Below, piece after piece: positions 31,900 to 38,467 of a stretch of DNA of 41,019 bases. The DNA is from CAZIOI01 sp964540855 (GTDB lineage Bacteria; Patescibacteriota; UBA1384; DTJR01), in contig CAZIOI010000003.1 of assembly GCA_964540855.1 (NCBI GenBank), positions 1-41,019 of the forward strand, written 5' to 3'. The notes under the pieces were generated by a model, which saw only the letters and a program-made list of their open reading frames with translations, was not told the origin of the DNA and ran no database searches. The position numbers and the translations under genes were made by a program. Every line of letters starts with the position of its first letter. Position 1 is the first letter of the stretch.

Positions 31900-32289
31900 A
31901 TGGCACAAGCAAAAAAAACAAAACAAAAAAAGCAGCAAATCATTGTTAAAAAAGCCAATGTATATGTTAAGGCGACTTTTAATAATACGATCATAACGGC
32001 GACTGATGAGCAGGGAAATGTTTTTGCGTGGACATCGACAGGTGCTGTTGGATTTAAAGGGAGCAAGAAGTCCACTCCATATGCGTCCAGTCAAACAGCC
32101 AGAGTTTTAATAGACAAGATGAAAGAAGCGGGCGTTGAAGAAACAAATATATTTGTTTCCGGCGTGTCATCGGGTCGTGATTCGGCTATCAGGGCGTTCG
32201 GTACAGCCGGTTTCAGAATTGGAACGATTAAAGATGTTACACCGATTCCACATAATGGTTGTCGAGCTAAGAAACCAAGAAGAGTATAG
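31900..32289 (+). CDS. rpsK: 30S ribosomal protein S11
   Basis: Platform protein near the E-site mRNA. 129 residues with a lysine-rich N-terminus, NVYVKATFNNTIITATDEQGN, and the C-terminal IKDVTPIPHNGCRAKKPRRV signature. Confidence 0.98.
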   Translation: MAQAKKTKQKKQQIIVKKANVYVKATFNNTIITATDEQGNVFAWTSTGAVGFKGSKKSTPYASSQTARVLIDKMKEAGVEETNIFVSGVSSGRDSAIRAFGTAGFRIGTIKDVTPIPHNGCRAKKPRRV

Positions 32290-32297
32290 GGTAGGAT

Positions 32298-32894
32298 ATG
32301 GAAAAAAAAGCAAACTGTAGAATATGTAGAAGAGCGGGCCTAAAACTGTTTTTAAAAGGCGAGAAGTGTAATAGCGCAAAATGTCCTTTTGCAAGACGAA
32401 GTTACGCCCCCGGGCATCTTGGAGCAAAAGCGAGAGTAAGAAGAGGCTCGGATTATTCCGTGCAGCTTTCTGAAAAACAAAAACTTCGCGCAATATATGG
32501 TGTAAGTGAGAAACAGCTTTCAAACTACTATGTAAAAGCGAGAAAAAATAAGACAGGGTCAGCTGAAATTCTTTTGCAAATTCTTGAGCAAAGGCTTGAC
32601 AATGTAGTCTTTAGAGCCGGCTGGGCACTATCAAGGGACCATGCGAGACAGATGATAACCCATGGGTTGATAAAAGTCGCCGGCGGAAGAACAAAATCTC
32701 CGGGATACCTTGTTAGTCCGGAAGAAGTCATAGAGGCGGTAATTGATAAGGATCGCGTACAGAAGACGGAACAAGTTACATGGCTAAAACTCGATAAAGA
32801 TTTAACAAAGGCAACCGTAACAAGTTTGCCGACTAAGCCGGAAATATCCGACCTAGTTAATGAACAATTTGTCATTGAATATTATTCAAGATAA
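32298..32894 (+). CDS. rpsD: 30S ribosomal protein S4, zinc-binding type
   Basis: Primary 16S rRNA binder and assembly initiator; represses the alpha operon in E. coli. 198 residues. The N-terminus is cut short before the first cysteine (MEKKANCRIC) but the zinc set C7, C10, C24, C29 is complete. The S4 RNA-binding domain follows (RLDNVVFRAGWALSRDHARQMITHGLI). GGATATGG precedes the start; rpoA begins 10 bases after the stop. Confidence 0.97.
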   Translation: MEKKANCRICRRAGLKLFLKGEKCNSAKCPFARRSYAPGHLGAKARVRRGSDYSVQLSEKQKLRAIYGVSEKQLSNYYVKARKNKTGSAEILLQILEQRLDNVVFRAGWALSRDHARQMITHGLIKVAGGRTKSPGYLVSPEEVIEAVIDKDRVQKTEQVTWLKLDKDLTKATVTSLPTKPEISDLVNEQFVIEYYSR

Positions 32895-32904
32895 AAGGAG
32901 AAAA

Positions 32905-33654
32905 ATGAGTTATATATTACCCGACCTAAACCTTCTTGAGATTAAATCGTCAATAAGTGATGATTTAAAAACAGGTACGTTCACGATCGAGCCTTTATCT
33001 CCCGGGTATGGTGTCACGGTGGGAAATTCTTTAAGAAGAATTTTGCTTTCGTCGCTAGAGGGCAGTGCGGCAAAATCGGTTAAAATCGAAGGCGTAGAGC
33101 ACGAGTATTCGGTTCTAAAAGGTATGAAAGAAGACGTTGTGGATCTGATTTTGAACCTCAAAGTTGCCAGATTTAAGTTAAACTCTGAAGAATCTGCCAA
33201 AATAGAACTTTCTGTAAAGGGACCTAAGGTTGTCACTACAGCAGATTTTAAGAAATCATCCGAAGCGGAAGTTGTTGATCAGGATCATTATCTTTGTACC
33301 TTGGAAAAGGGTGGAAAGCTGGATATGACTGTCGAGATAGACAATGGCCGAGGATATGTTCCGGTAGAAAAAAGGTCGGATGAAAAATCACCTATCGGCA
33401 CTATAATTGTTGACAGTATTTATACTCCTGTGAAGAAAGTGAAATATACTGTAGAAAATGCGCGTGTAGGTGGACAGACAAACTATGACAGGCTTGTTCT
33501 TGAAGTTTCAACCGACGGATCAATCTCGGCAAGTGTGGCATTAAGCCAAGCTACCAAGATTTTATCCGAACATCTTGGCGTTATATCCGATGCATGCGAT
33601 CAAATTGAAATGGAAAAGCCAAAAAAAGTTAAAAAAGCAAAAGCTAAAAAATAA
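32905..33654 (+). CDS. rpoA: RNA polymerase alpha subunit, N-terminal domain only
   Basis: Scaffold for RNA polymerase assembly. 249 residues against the usual 310-330. The N-terminal assembly domain is complete: FTIEPLSPGYGVTVGNSLRRILLSS is split by the family turns, then GVEHEYSVLKGMKEDVVDLILNLK, RGYVPVEKR, and SVALSQATKILSEHLGVI. After this the protein ends in a lysine-rich tail (KPKKVKKAKAKK) with a TAA; the linker and C-terminal domain that bind UP elements and activators are missing. I chose ATG 32905 because AAGGAG lies four bases upstream; an in-frame ATG at 32860 lies inside rpsD. TAATG overlap with rplQ. Confidence 0.95.
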   Translation: MSYILPDLNLLEIKSSISDDLKTGTFTIEPLSPGYGVTVGNSLRRILLSSLEGSAAKSVKIEGVEHEYSVLKGMKEDVVDLILNLKVARFKLNSEESAKIELSVKGPKVVTTADFKKSSEAEVVDQDHYLCTLEKGGKLDMTVEIDNGRGYVPVEKRSDEKSPIGTIIVDSIYTPVKKVKYTVENARVGGQTNYDRLVLEVSTDGSISASVALSQATKILSEHLGVISDACDQIEMEKPKKVKKAKAKK

Positions 33655-34028
33655 TGAAGCAAAGAAAAATATCCAGAAAATCGCAGAATAGCAACAGGCT
33701 AAACAGGAATATGGTTTCGTCGCTGTTTTTGTATGAGCAAGTGAAAACCACCACTGCAAAAGCGAGAATTCTCAAACAGGAAGCACAGAGGGTTATAAGC
33801 AAAATCAACTCTTCAGATGACGCGCTTATTCTGCAAAGGTATCTAAAAGGGTATCTTTATGGCGGAGCGGTTAAAAAGGCAATAGATACAAAGGGTATAT
33901 TTGTCGCAGTGACAACTTTTAGGACATCCGAACGGTTTGGTGATGGTACGATGATGTCTCTGGTGTCATTAAAAAAAGCAAAAGAAGATTTGCCTAAAGG
34001 CAAAAAAGAGCCGAATAAAAAGGGATAG
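33654..34028 (+). CDS. rplQ: 50S ribosomal protein L17
   Basis: Exit-side 50S protein. 124 residues: MKQRKISRKSQNSNRLNRNMVSSLFLYEQVKTTTAKA matches the N-terminal block (KLGR...R..M.R.L...L..HE.I.TT.AKA) and is followed by RYLKGYLYGGAVKKAI. Lysine-rich C-terminus. One-base overlap with rpoA, as usual for this pair. Confidence 0.95.
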   Translation: MKQRKISRKSQNSNRLNRNMVSSLFLYEQVKTTTAKARILKQEAQRVISKINSSDDALILQRYLKGYLYGGAVKKAIDTKGIFVAVTTFRTSERFGDGTMMSLVSLKKAKEDLPKGKKEPNKKG

Positions 34029-34034
34029 GATCCG

Positions 34035-34373
34035 ATGGAATATACAATTGATGCCACAAATAAATCATTAGGAAGAATAGCGACAGAGGTTGCGACTATT
34101 GTTTTGGGTAAAAATGATCCCAAGTATGCGCCAAACGTTGTAACTAATAACATGGCGATTGTGAAAAATATTTCGTTGGCATCTATCATTGAGAGAAAAA
34201 TGATTTCTGAAACTCATTATACGCATTCAGGATATTTGGGCTCTCTCAAATCTAAAAGTTATAAACAAATGTTCGAAGAAGATCCAAAATCGCTTTTTCT
34301 ATTGATTGTCAAAAGGATGATTCCCGACAATAGACTGAGAGGCGATAGGCTGAAAAGAATTAAATTCGAATAA
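34035..34373 (+). CDS. rplM: 50S ribosomal protein L13, short form
   Basis: Early 50S assembly protein. 112 residues against about 142-150. It starts at the equivalent of residue 16 of the E. coli protein (YTIDATNKSLGRIATEVA for WYVVDATGKTLGRLATELA) and lacks roughly the last 20 residues. The rplQ stop codon lies in the same frame three codons upstream, so no longer N-terminus is possible. Core block HYTHSGYLGSLKSKSYKQMFEEDP and KRMIPDNRLRGDRLKRIK are conserved. Confidence 0.92.
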   Translation: MEYTIDATNKSLGRIATEVATIVLGKNDPKYAPNVVTNNMAIVKNISLASIIERKMISETHYTHSGYLGSLKSKSYKQMFEEDPKSLFLLIVKRMIPDNRLRGDRLKRIKFE

Positions 34374-34382
34374 CGAGGACAA

Positions 34383-34763
34383 ATGAAAGAATATTTTTTT
34401 GGAACAGGTAGACGTAAAACATCGATTGCTCAAGTTAGGGTAATGACCGGTACCGGTAAAATAATTGAGAAAGAAACCGGCGAAACGTCTAACATAAATG
34501 TTGTAAACGAAGCCAATAGAGTGGTGGACCTTTTGGGTCTGCAGGGTAAGTATGATATTTCCTTAATATTAAAAGGTGGCGGTGTTTATTCTCAAGCAGG
34601 TGCTGTAAGGCTTGGTGTTGCACGTGCGTTTTCCAAGATCGATGAACAGTTTGAAACAGCTTTGAAAAAAGAAGGATTTTTGACTCGAGATTCGAGAGAA
34701 AAAGAGAGGAAAAAGCCGGGACTCAGACGTGCCAGACGTGCACCGCAATGGGCTAAGAGGTAG
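34383..34763 (+). CDS. rpsI: 30S ribosomal protein S9
   Basis: Its C-terminal tail reaches the P-site tRNA. 126 residues: FFGTGRRKTSIAQVRVMTGTGK start and GGGVYSQAGAVRLGVARAF. The tail ends RRAPQWAKR where the family usually has PQFSKR; the final Lys-Arg pair that touches tRNA is kept. Follows rplM by nine bases. Confidence 0.97.
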   Translation: MKEYFFGTGRRKTSIAQVRVMTGTGKIIEKETGETSNINVVNEANRVVDLLGLQGKYDISLILKGGGVYSQAGAVRLGVARAFSKIDEQFETALKKEGFLTRDSREKERKKPGLRRARRAPQWAKR

Positions 34764-34770
34764 GACTATA

Positions 34771-35046
34771 ATGGAGGGAGATTACAAAGGAAGGCAAATT
34801 CAACAGTCTATAACCAGGGCTGTTGAATTGTATTTGTCCGAAAGATATGATGAAACAGGGTTTTGTTACGTAAAAAACCTGACTATCTCAAAGGATGGCA
34901 GGCGCGTAACTGTTTTTGTTAAGTATTCGTCAGACCCGGGTGATGTGGCAATAAATCGGGCGCGGTTGACAGAGCTAATGATAAAACAGATGAAACTAAG
35001 GTTTGTGCCAAAGGTTGAATTTATTAATCTAACAGATGAAAGCTGA
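34771..35046 (+). CDS. rbfA: Ribosome-binding factor A-like protein
   Basis: RbfA helps mature the 5' end of 16S rRNA in the 30S subunit. This 91-residue protein has the single KH-like pattern of the family: an N-terminal helix (RQIQQSITRAVELYLSERY), GFCYVKNLTISKDGRRVTVFVKY, and the ending LRFVPKVEFINLTDES, which matches the typical LRTVPELRFxxDES. It is shorter than most RbfA (110-130). ATG 34771 has TAGGA five bases upstream; it follows rpsI by seven bases. The identification rests on pattern and context and is moderately firm. Confidence 0.7.
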   Translation: MEGDYKGRQIQQSITRAVELYLSERYDETGFCYVKNLTISKDGRRVTVFVKYSSDPGDVAINRARLTELMIKQMKLRFVPKVEFINLTDES

Positions 35047-35413
35047 TAAAGCATTATTTTTGAGCATTTGCATATTCCTACTGAGTATAGGAATTTGTAT
35101 TGTTACTTTGTTTAACCAAGACCCAAGGACAGTCTCCGTTATCAGAGTGATTATGTTTTTTTTGTTTGCGCTTTTCTCTGTTTGGTCTCTGCCTGTGAGC
35201 ATATCGTTGGCTATTTCTATAAAAAAAAAGAATATGGATTTATCTTTAAAAAAAACAATACGCCGCTTTGGTTTGGTTTCCTTTGCTATAGTGGGACTGT
35301 TATTAATGTCTTCTTTTAATATTTTGAATTTATTGAGCGCAATTACTTTTGTTCTTGCGTTGTTTTTCAGCGAGCTTTTCTTGGAGGGAAGATCTACCCA
35401 GTATCATGGTTAA
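35036..35413 (+). CDS. Small membrane protein of unknown function
   Basis: I do not recognise this protein. 125 residues with four likely membrane helices (about 5-27, 37-61, 79-95 and 97-116), separated by short charged loops (KKKNMDLSLKKTIRR between helices 2 and 3). It overlaps the RbfA-like gene by 11 bases and dacA by eight, so all three are probably translated in a coupled way. A role with the neighbouring envelope enzyme DacA is possible, but nothing in the sequence proves it. Confidence 0.7.
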   Translation: MKADKALFLSICIFLLSIGICIVTLFNQDPRTVSVIRVIMFFLFALFSVWSLPVSISLAISIKKKNMDLSLKKTIRRFGLVSFAIVGLLLMSSFNILNLLSAITFVLALFFSELFLEGRSTQYHG

Positions 35414-36356
35414 AAAAATTCCTAAAAATTACTATATTTTTTCAGGGCTCATACTGCTGTTTGTTACAGTTGGATATATTGGTTTTAAAACAACATTCAA
35501 ATCCGAAGGCAGAGCGATTTTAAAGACTATTGTGAATAATCAATATTTTAAAAAAAATATTGAATCTATTGTGCCTCCGGAAAAATCAACAAGTTACTAT
35601 GAGCCAAATATTCTGGCAAAATCTGCGATATTGGTTAGGCAAACAGACAAATACCCTTTGTACCAGAAGAGTCAAGATGAATCTACGCCAATTGCCAGTA
35701 TCACAAAGGTAATGACCGCGATCGTATCGCTTGAAAACTATAACCTTACCGATGTGGTGGAAGTGAATCAAGAGAGTACGGAAGTTATTCCATCAAAAAT
35801 ATTTTTAAAAACAGGTGAAAAAATAACGGTTGATTCATTAATCGATGGATCTCTTATTGCATCCGGAAATGATGCTGCCAATGCCTTAGCGGCCGCAAAA
35901 TGGACGAAAGAGGAATTCGTTGAGCTGATGAATAAGAAGGCTGAAGAGCTTGGAATGCGCGGAACAAAGTTCTATGACCCTGCCGGATTAGATGATAACG
36001 GTCGCTCAACTGCGAGAGATATAGCGATAATGTTTTCGTATGGACTAAATTTTGACAAATTTAAACAAGCTATCAGTACAAAAGAAAAAAATATCTCCTC
36101 AGTAGATGGATTAGAGGTTCACCCGCTTAAAAATTCAAATCGATTGTTAACCGGCGAAATCAGTTTTGATGGCGAAGTGATCGGCGGAAAAACCGGAGTA
36201 ACGGACTTGGCCGGCCATACTTTGGTTTGTGCGGTAAAGCGTGGCGAGACAACGGTGGTGGGTGTTATCTTAAACACGTATAGTGATTCGAAATCTGCCA
36301 GTGCTGAGGAAATGAAAAAAATGCTTGATTGGGGTTTCTTGTCCTATGTTCTCTAG
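35406..36356 (+). CDS. dacA: D-alanyl-D-alanine carboxypeptidase (S11 family, PBP5-like)
   Basis: Trims the terminal D-Ala of peptidoglycan stem peptides outside the membrane. 316 residues. An N-terminal membrane anchor or uncleaved signal (10-26, YIFSGLILLFVTVGYIG) precedes the catalytic domain. Active-site motifs: S98-I-T-K101 (SxxK), S153-G-N155 (SxN), K262-T-G264 (KTG). Substrate-binding stretch GTKFYDPAGLDDNGRSTARD is typical of S11. No separate C-terminal amphipathic anchor is evident. ATG 35406 overlaps the upstream membrane gene by eight bases. Shows that the cell makes cross-linked peptidoglycan. Last gene of the 27-kb run. Confidence 0.93.
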   Translation: MVKKIPKNYYIFSGLILLFVTVGYIGFKTTFKSEGRAILKTIVNNQYFKKNIESIVPPEKSTSYYEPNILAKSAILVRQTDKYPLYQKSQDESTPIASITKVMTAIVSLENYNLTDVVEVNQESTEVIPSKIFLKTGEKITVDSLIDGSLIASGNDAANALAAAKWTKEEFVELMNKKAEELGMRGTKFYDPAGLDDNGRSTARDIAIMFSYGLNFDKFKQAISTKEKNISSVDGLEVHPLKNSNRLLTGEISFDGEVIGGKTGVTDLAGHTLVCAVKRGETTVVGVILNTYSDSKSASAEEMKKMLDWGFLSYVL

Positions 36357-36359
36357 ATA

Positions 36360-36388
36360 TTGACACACGCTCGTATAATTGCTAATTT
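36360..36388 (+). promoter_or_regulatory. Promoter of PaaX-like gene
   Basis: TTGACA (36360-36365), a 17-base spacer, TAATTT (36383-36388); predicted start near 36395, two bases before the ATG. A perfect TATAAT also lies at 36374-36379 but without a good -35; it would start near 36386. Either way the leader is 2-11 bases. Confidence 0.5.
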
Positions 36389-36396
36389 CAACAGTA

Positions 36397-37107
36397 ATGG
36401 AAAACAAATTGCAGCCACTGCACGAAGCACTAATTTATGTTGAGCAAAAGCAAGTCGTCAAGCTTGAAGACTTTAACGGATGGGGGAAAAATGCGGCTAG
36501 GGGCATAGTGGGTAAAATGGAGGCTATGGGATTGGTTGAGCGATCGGAGGAGAATTCCTCTACAATGATCAGACTTTCTCAATCAGGATATGCATTTTTA
36601 AATACACTTTTAGACAGTCTGCATAGTGATGTTGCGCATTGGGATGGAAAATGGCGCCTTGTTTGGTTCTCTGTGTCGGAGAAAAAAAGATCTCACAGAG
36701 ACCGTCTTAGGAGGTATTTAGAGCAAATTGGTATGAGACCAATCTTAAACAGTCTTTGGATCTCTCCGCTTCCGGTTGCCAAAGATGTTTTGAAGCAAGC
36801 GGAAAAGTTAAACCTTTTAGAGAATATAGCTGTTGTTGAAACGGAGAAAATTGCGGGAATATCAGATCGTCAAATTCTTAGATCGTGGAACTTTGAAGGG
36901 TCTAAGGATTCTTTATATGGATTTATTAAAAAGTACAGTGAAACTAAATATGAGACCCTTGATTCTTTTAGCGCAAAAAAAATTATTTTTGAATACGCTT
37001 TGATTCTAAAGTGTGAGCCCAAGCTTCCTATCGAATTATTTCCCTCGGATTGGCCGAAGTATAGAGCGGACCAGATATACAAAAAAGTAAAAAAACAGAT
37101 AGCGTAA
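36397..37107 (+). CDS. PaaX-like transcriptional regulator
   Basis: 236 residues. The N-terminal third (1-78) looks like a winged helix (ALIYVEQKQVVKLEDF..., NAARGIVGKMEAMGLVER, IRLSQSGYAFL). The centre, WDGKWRLVWFSVSEKKRSHRDRLRRYLEQIGM followed by NSLWISP, is the ferredoxin-like fold that PaaX shares with Cas2 nucleases, and the C-terminus LPIELFPSDWPKYRADQIYKK matches PaaX C-terminal domain. PaaX represses phenylacetate catabolism in Proteobacteria; no such genes are here, so the target is unknown. I chose ATG 36397, with no ribosome binding site and a likely leaderless transcript; TTG 36379 is the longer alternative. It ends eight bases from rnc on the other strand. Confidence 0.7.
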   Translation: MENKLQPLHEALIYVEQKQVVKLEDFNGWGKNAARGIVGKMEAMGLVERSEENSSTMIRLSQSGYAFLNTLLDSLHSDVAHWDGKWRLVWFSVSEKKRSHRDRLRRYLEQIGMRPILNSLWISPLPVAKDVLKQAEKLNLLENIAVVETEKIAGISDRQILRSWNFEGSKDSLYGFIKKYSETKYETLDSFSAKKIIFEYALILKCEPKLPIELFPSDWPKYRADQIYKKVKKQIA

Positions 37108-37115
37108 CTACGGTT

Positions 37116-37820
37116 CTAGCCAATTATTTTTTTCACTGCCTGAGAAGCTGCTTGTTGCTCGGCTTTGTTTTTTGATTCGCCTTCGCCGGTCGCAATAAGC
37201 TCATCTTCGATATAGACTCCAACGGTGAATTTTTTGGCGTGATCCGGACCGTCTTGACCGAGCATTTTGTAAGAAGGAGTCACCTTTTTGGTTTCTTGAA
37301 TTTTTTCCTGAAGATAGCTTTTACTGTCTATATATGACTTATTTTCTATGATCTCATCCAGTTTAGAAATAACCAATTCATTTATAACTCGCGACGCTTC
37401 ATCCAGACCGTTTTCCAGATAAATATTTCCGATAATGGCTTCTAATGTATTTGCCAATATTAAACTTCTGGCTTTGCCAATATTTTTTTTCTCGCCTTCG
37501 CTCAAAAATATACAATCATGTACACCGATTGACTCCGCGATATCGGAGAGATTCTTGCCCCTTACAAGCGCGCTTCGAAGCGCTGTCAGCTCACCTTCGG
37601 GATAATCGAAGTTTTCAAACAAATATTTTGTTACAACTAATTCCAATACCGCATCGCCTAGAAATTCCAGTCTTTCATTGCTTTCGAGGTCTTTGGATCT
37701 GTTTTCATTGAGATAAGATCTGTGAATAAAAGACCTGTTAAACTTTTCGGGAACATCGAATTTAACGGATAATTTTTCCGCTAATTTGTTAATTGCTATT
37801 TGCTGTATTTGATTGCTCAT
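37116..37820 (-). CDS. rnc: Ribonuclease III
   Basis: Cuts double-stranded RNA, including the rRNA precursor. 234 residues: nuclease domain (about 1-150) and C-terminal dsRNA-binding domain (SYLQEKIQETKKVTPSYKMLGQDGPDHAKKF... to the end, broken by conserved turns). Signature NERLEFLGDAVLE carries E49 and D56. In the second metal-binding motif ANTLEAIIG, N124 stands where E. coli has D114; E127 is kept. ATG 37820 lies 32 bases inside the 3' end of nusB; no later ATG, GTG or TTG would keep the N-terminal helix. Function assigned by family, activity uncertain because of N124. Confidence 0.92.
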   Translation of the reverse strand: MSNQIQQIAINKLAEKLSVKFDVPEKFNRSFIHRSYLNENRSKDLESNERLEFLGDAVLELVVTKYLFENFDYPEGELTALRSALVRGKNLSDIAESIGVHDCIFLSEGEKKNIGKARSLILANTLEAIIGNIYLENGLDEASRVINELVISKLDEIIENKSYIDSKSYLQEKIQETKKVTPSYKMLGQDGPDHAKKFTVGVYIEDELIATGEGESKNKAEQQAASQAVKKIIG

Positions 37821-38235
37821 CTTGATATTTGTCGCTTTTTCTATAAACAGTTCCCAAGACCCCATTGATAAATTTCGAGGATGTTTCCGATCCAAAGGTC
37901 TTACCCAGCTCAATCGCTTCGTTGATAACGACTTTTGGTGGCGTTTCAAAATTCAACAATTCACATATCGCAAGGCGAATAATATTTCTGTCGATTAGTG
38001 CGACCTGCTCGATAGGCCATTCCGGAGCTGTTTTTTCAATCGTTTTGTCGATCTCGTCTCTCATTTCAACCGTTTTTGTGACTAACTCTTGTGCAAACTC
38101 AAAATTTTCCTGATTGTCTTCATCTTTGATTTTTTTGAGCTGTCGAGATAGGATCTCTCCGGCATTATCGCCTGACTTAAAATCGGACTCATACATAGCC
38201 TGCATGGCGACTATTCTGGCATAATGCCTATTCAT
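37789..38235 (-). CDS. nusB: Transcription antitermination factor NusB
   Basis: Binds boxA RNA together with S10 and prevents termination in rRNA operons. 148 residues, all-helical. Family blocks: RHYARIVAMQAMYESDF at the N-terminus, DRNIIRLAICELLNFETPPKVVINEAIELGKTFGSETSSKFINGVLG is the C-terminal core, broken by a conserved Pro pair. It overlaps rpmF by eight bases and rnc by 32, giving an rRNA-transcription/processing cluster. Confidence 0.95.
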   Translation of the reverse strand: MNRHYARIVAMQAMYESDFKSGDNAGEILSRQLKKIKDEDNQENFEFAQELVTKTVEMRDEIDKTIEKTAPEWPIEQVALIDRNIIRLAICELLNFETPPKVVINEAIELGKTFGSETSSKFINGVLGTVYRKSDKYQDEQSNTANSN

Positions 38236-38452
38236 CCTTGAACTCTTTCTCTTGCTTGGTTTTTTCTTTCTTTTCTTCCTTTATCTCGGTTACTTTCTCT
38301 CCCTTGTAAAAACCGCATATCGAACAAACTGTGTGCGGCTTAATCTTAGATTTGCAATTTGAGCAAACAAACAAATTGCACGGCTTGAGTGCATCGTGAC
38401 TTCTTCTATTTCCGCTTCTAAGCGAGGTTAACCTTTTTTTCGGTTCGGCCAT
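38228..38452 (-). CDS. rpmF: 50S ribosomal protein L32 with charged tail
   Basis: 74 residues. MAEPKKRLTSLRSGNRRSHDALK is the L32 N-terminus (broken by family turns) and the zinc ligands are C30, C33, C43, C46 (VCSICGFYKGEKV). The usual protein ends just after YYKGR..; here a Lys/Glu-rich tail of about 20 residues follows. An AAAGGAAG ribosome binding site is present. Encoded between leuS and nusB. Confidence 0.95.
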   Translation of the reverse strand: MAEPKKRLTSLRSGNRRSHDALKPCNLFVCSNCKSKIKPHTVCSICGFYKGEKVTEIKEEKKEKTKQEKEFKDE

Positions 38453-38467
38453 TATCTTCCTTTCAAT

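Noticed and set aside
34729..34770. 14-residue longer start for the RbfA-like protein
   Set aside because: It would overlap rpsI by 35 bases, while ATG 34771 has a ribosome binding site.
36374..36379. Perfect TATAAT as the main -10 of the PaaX-like gene
   Set aside because: No acceptable -35 at 16-18 bases; the TTGACA nearby is only eight bases away. Kept as an alternative in the promoter entry.
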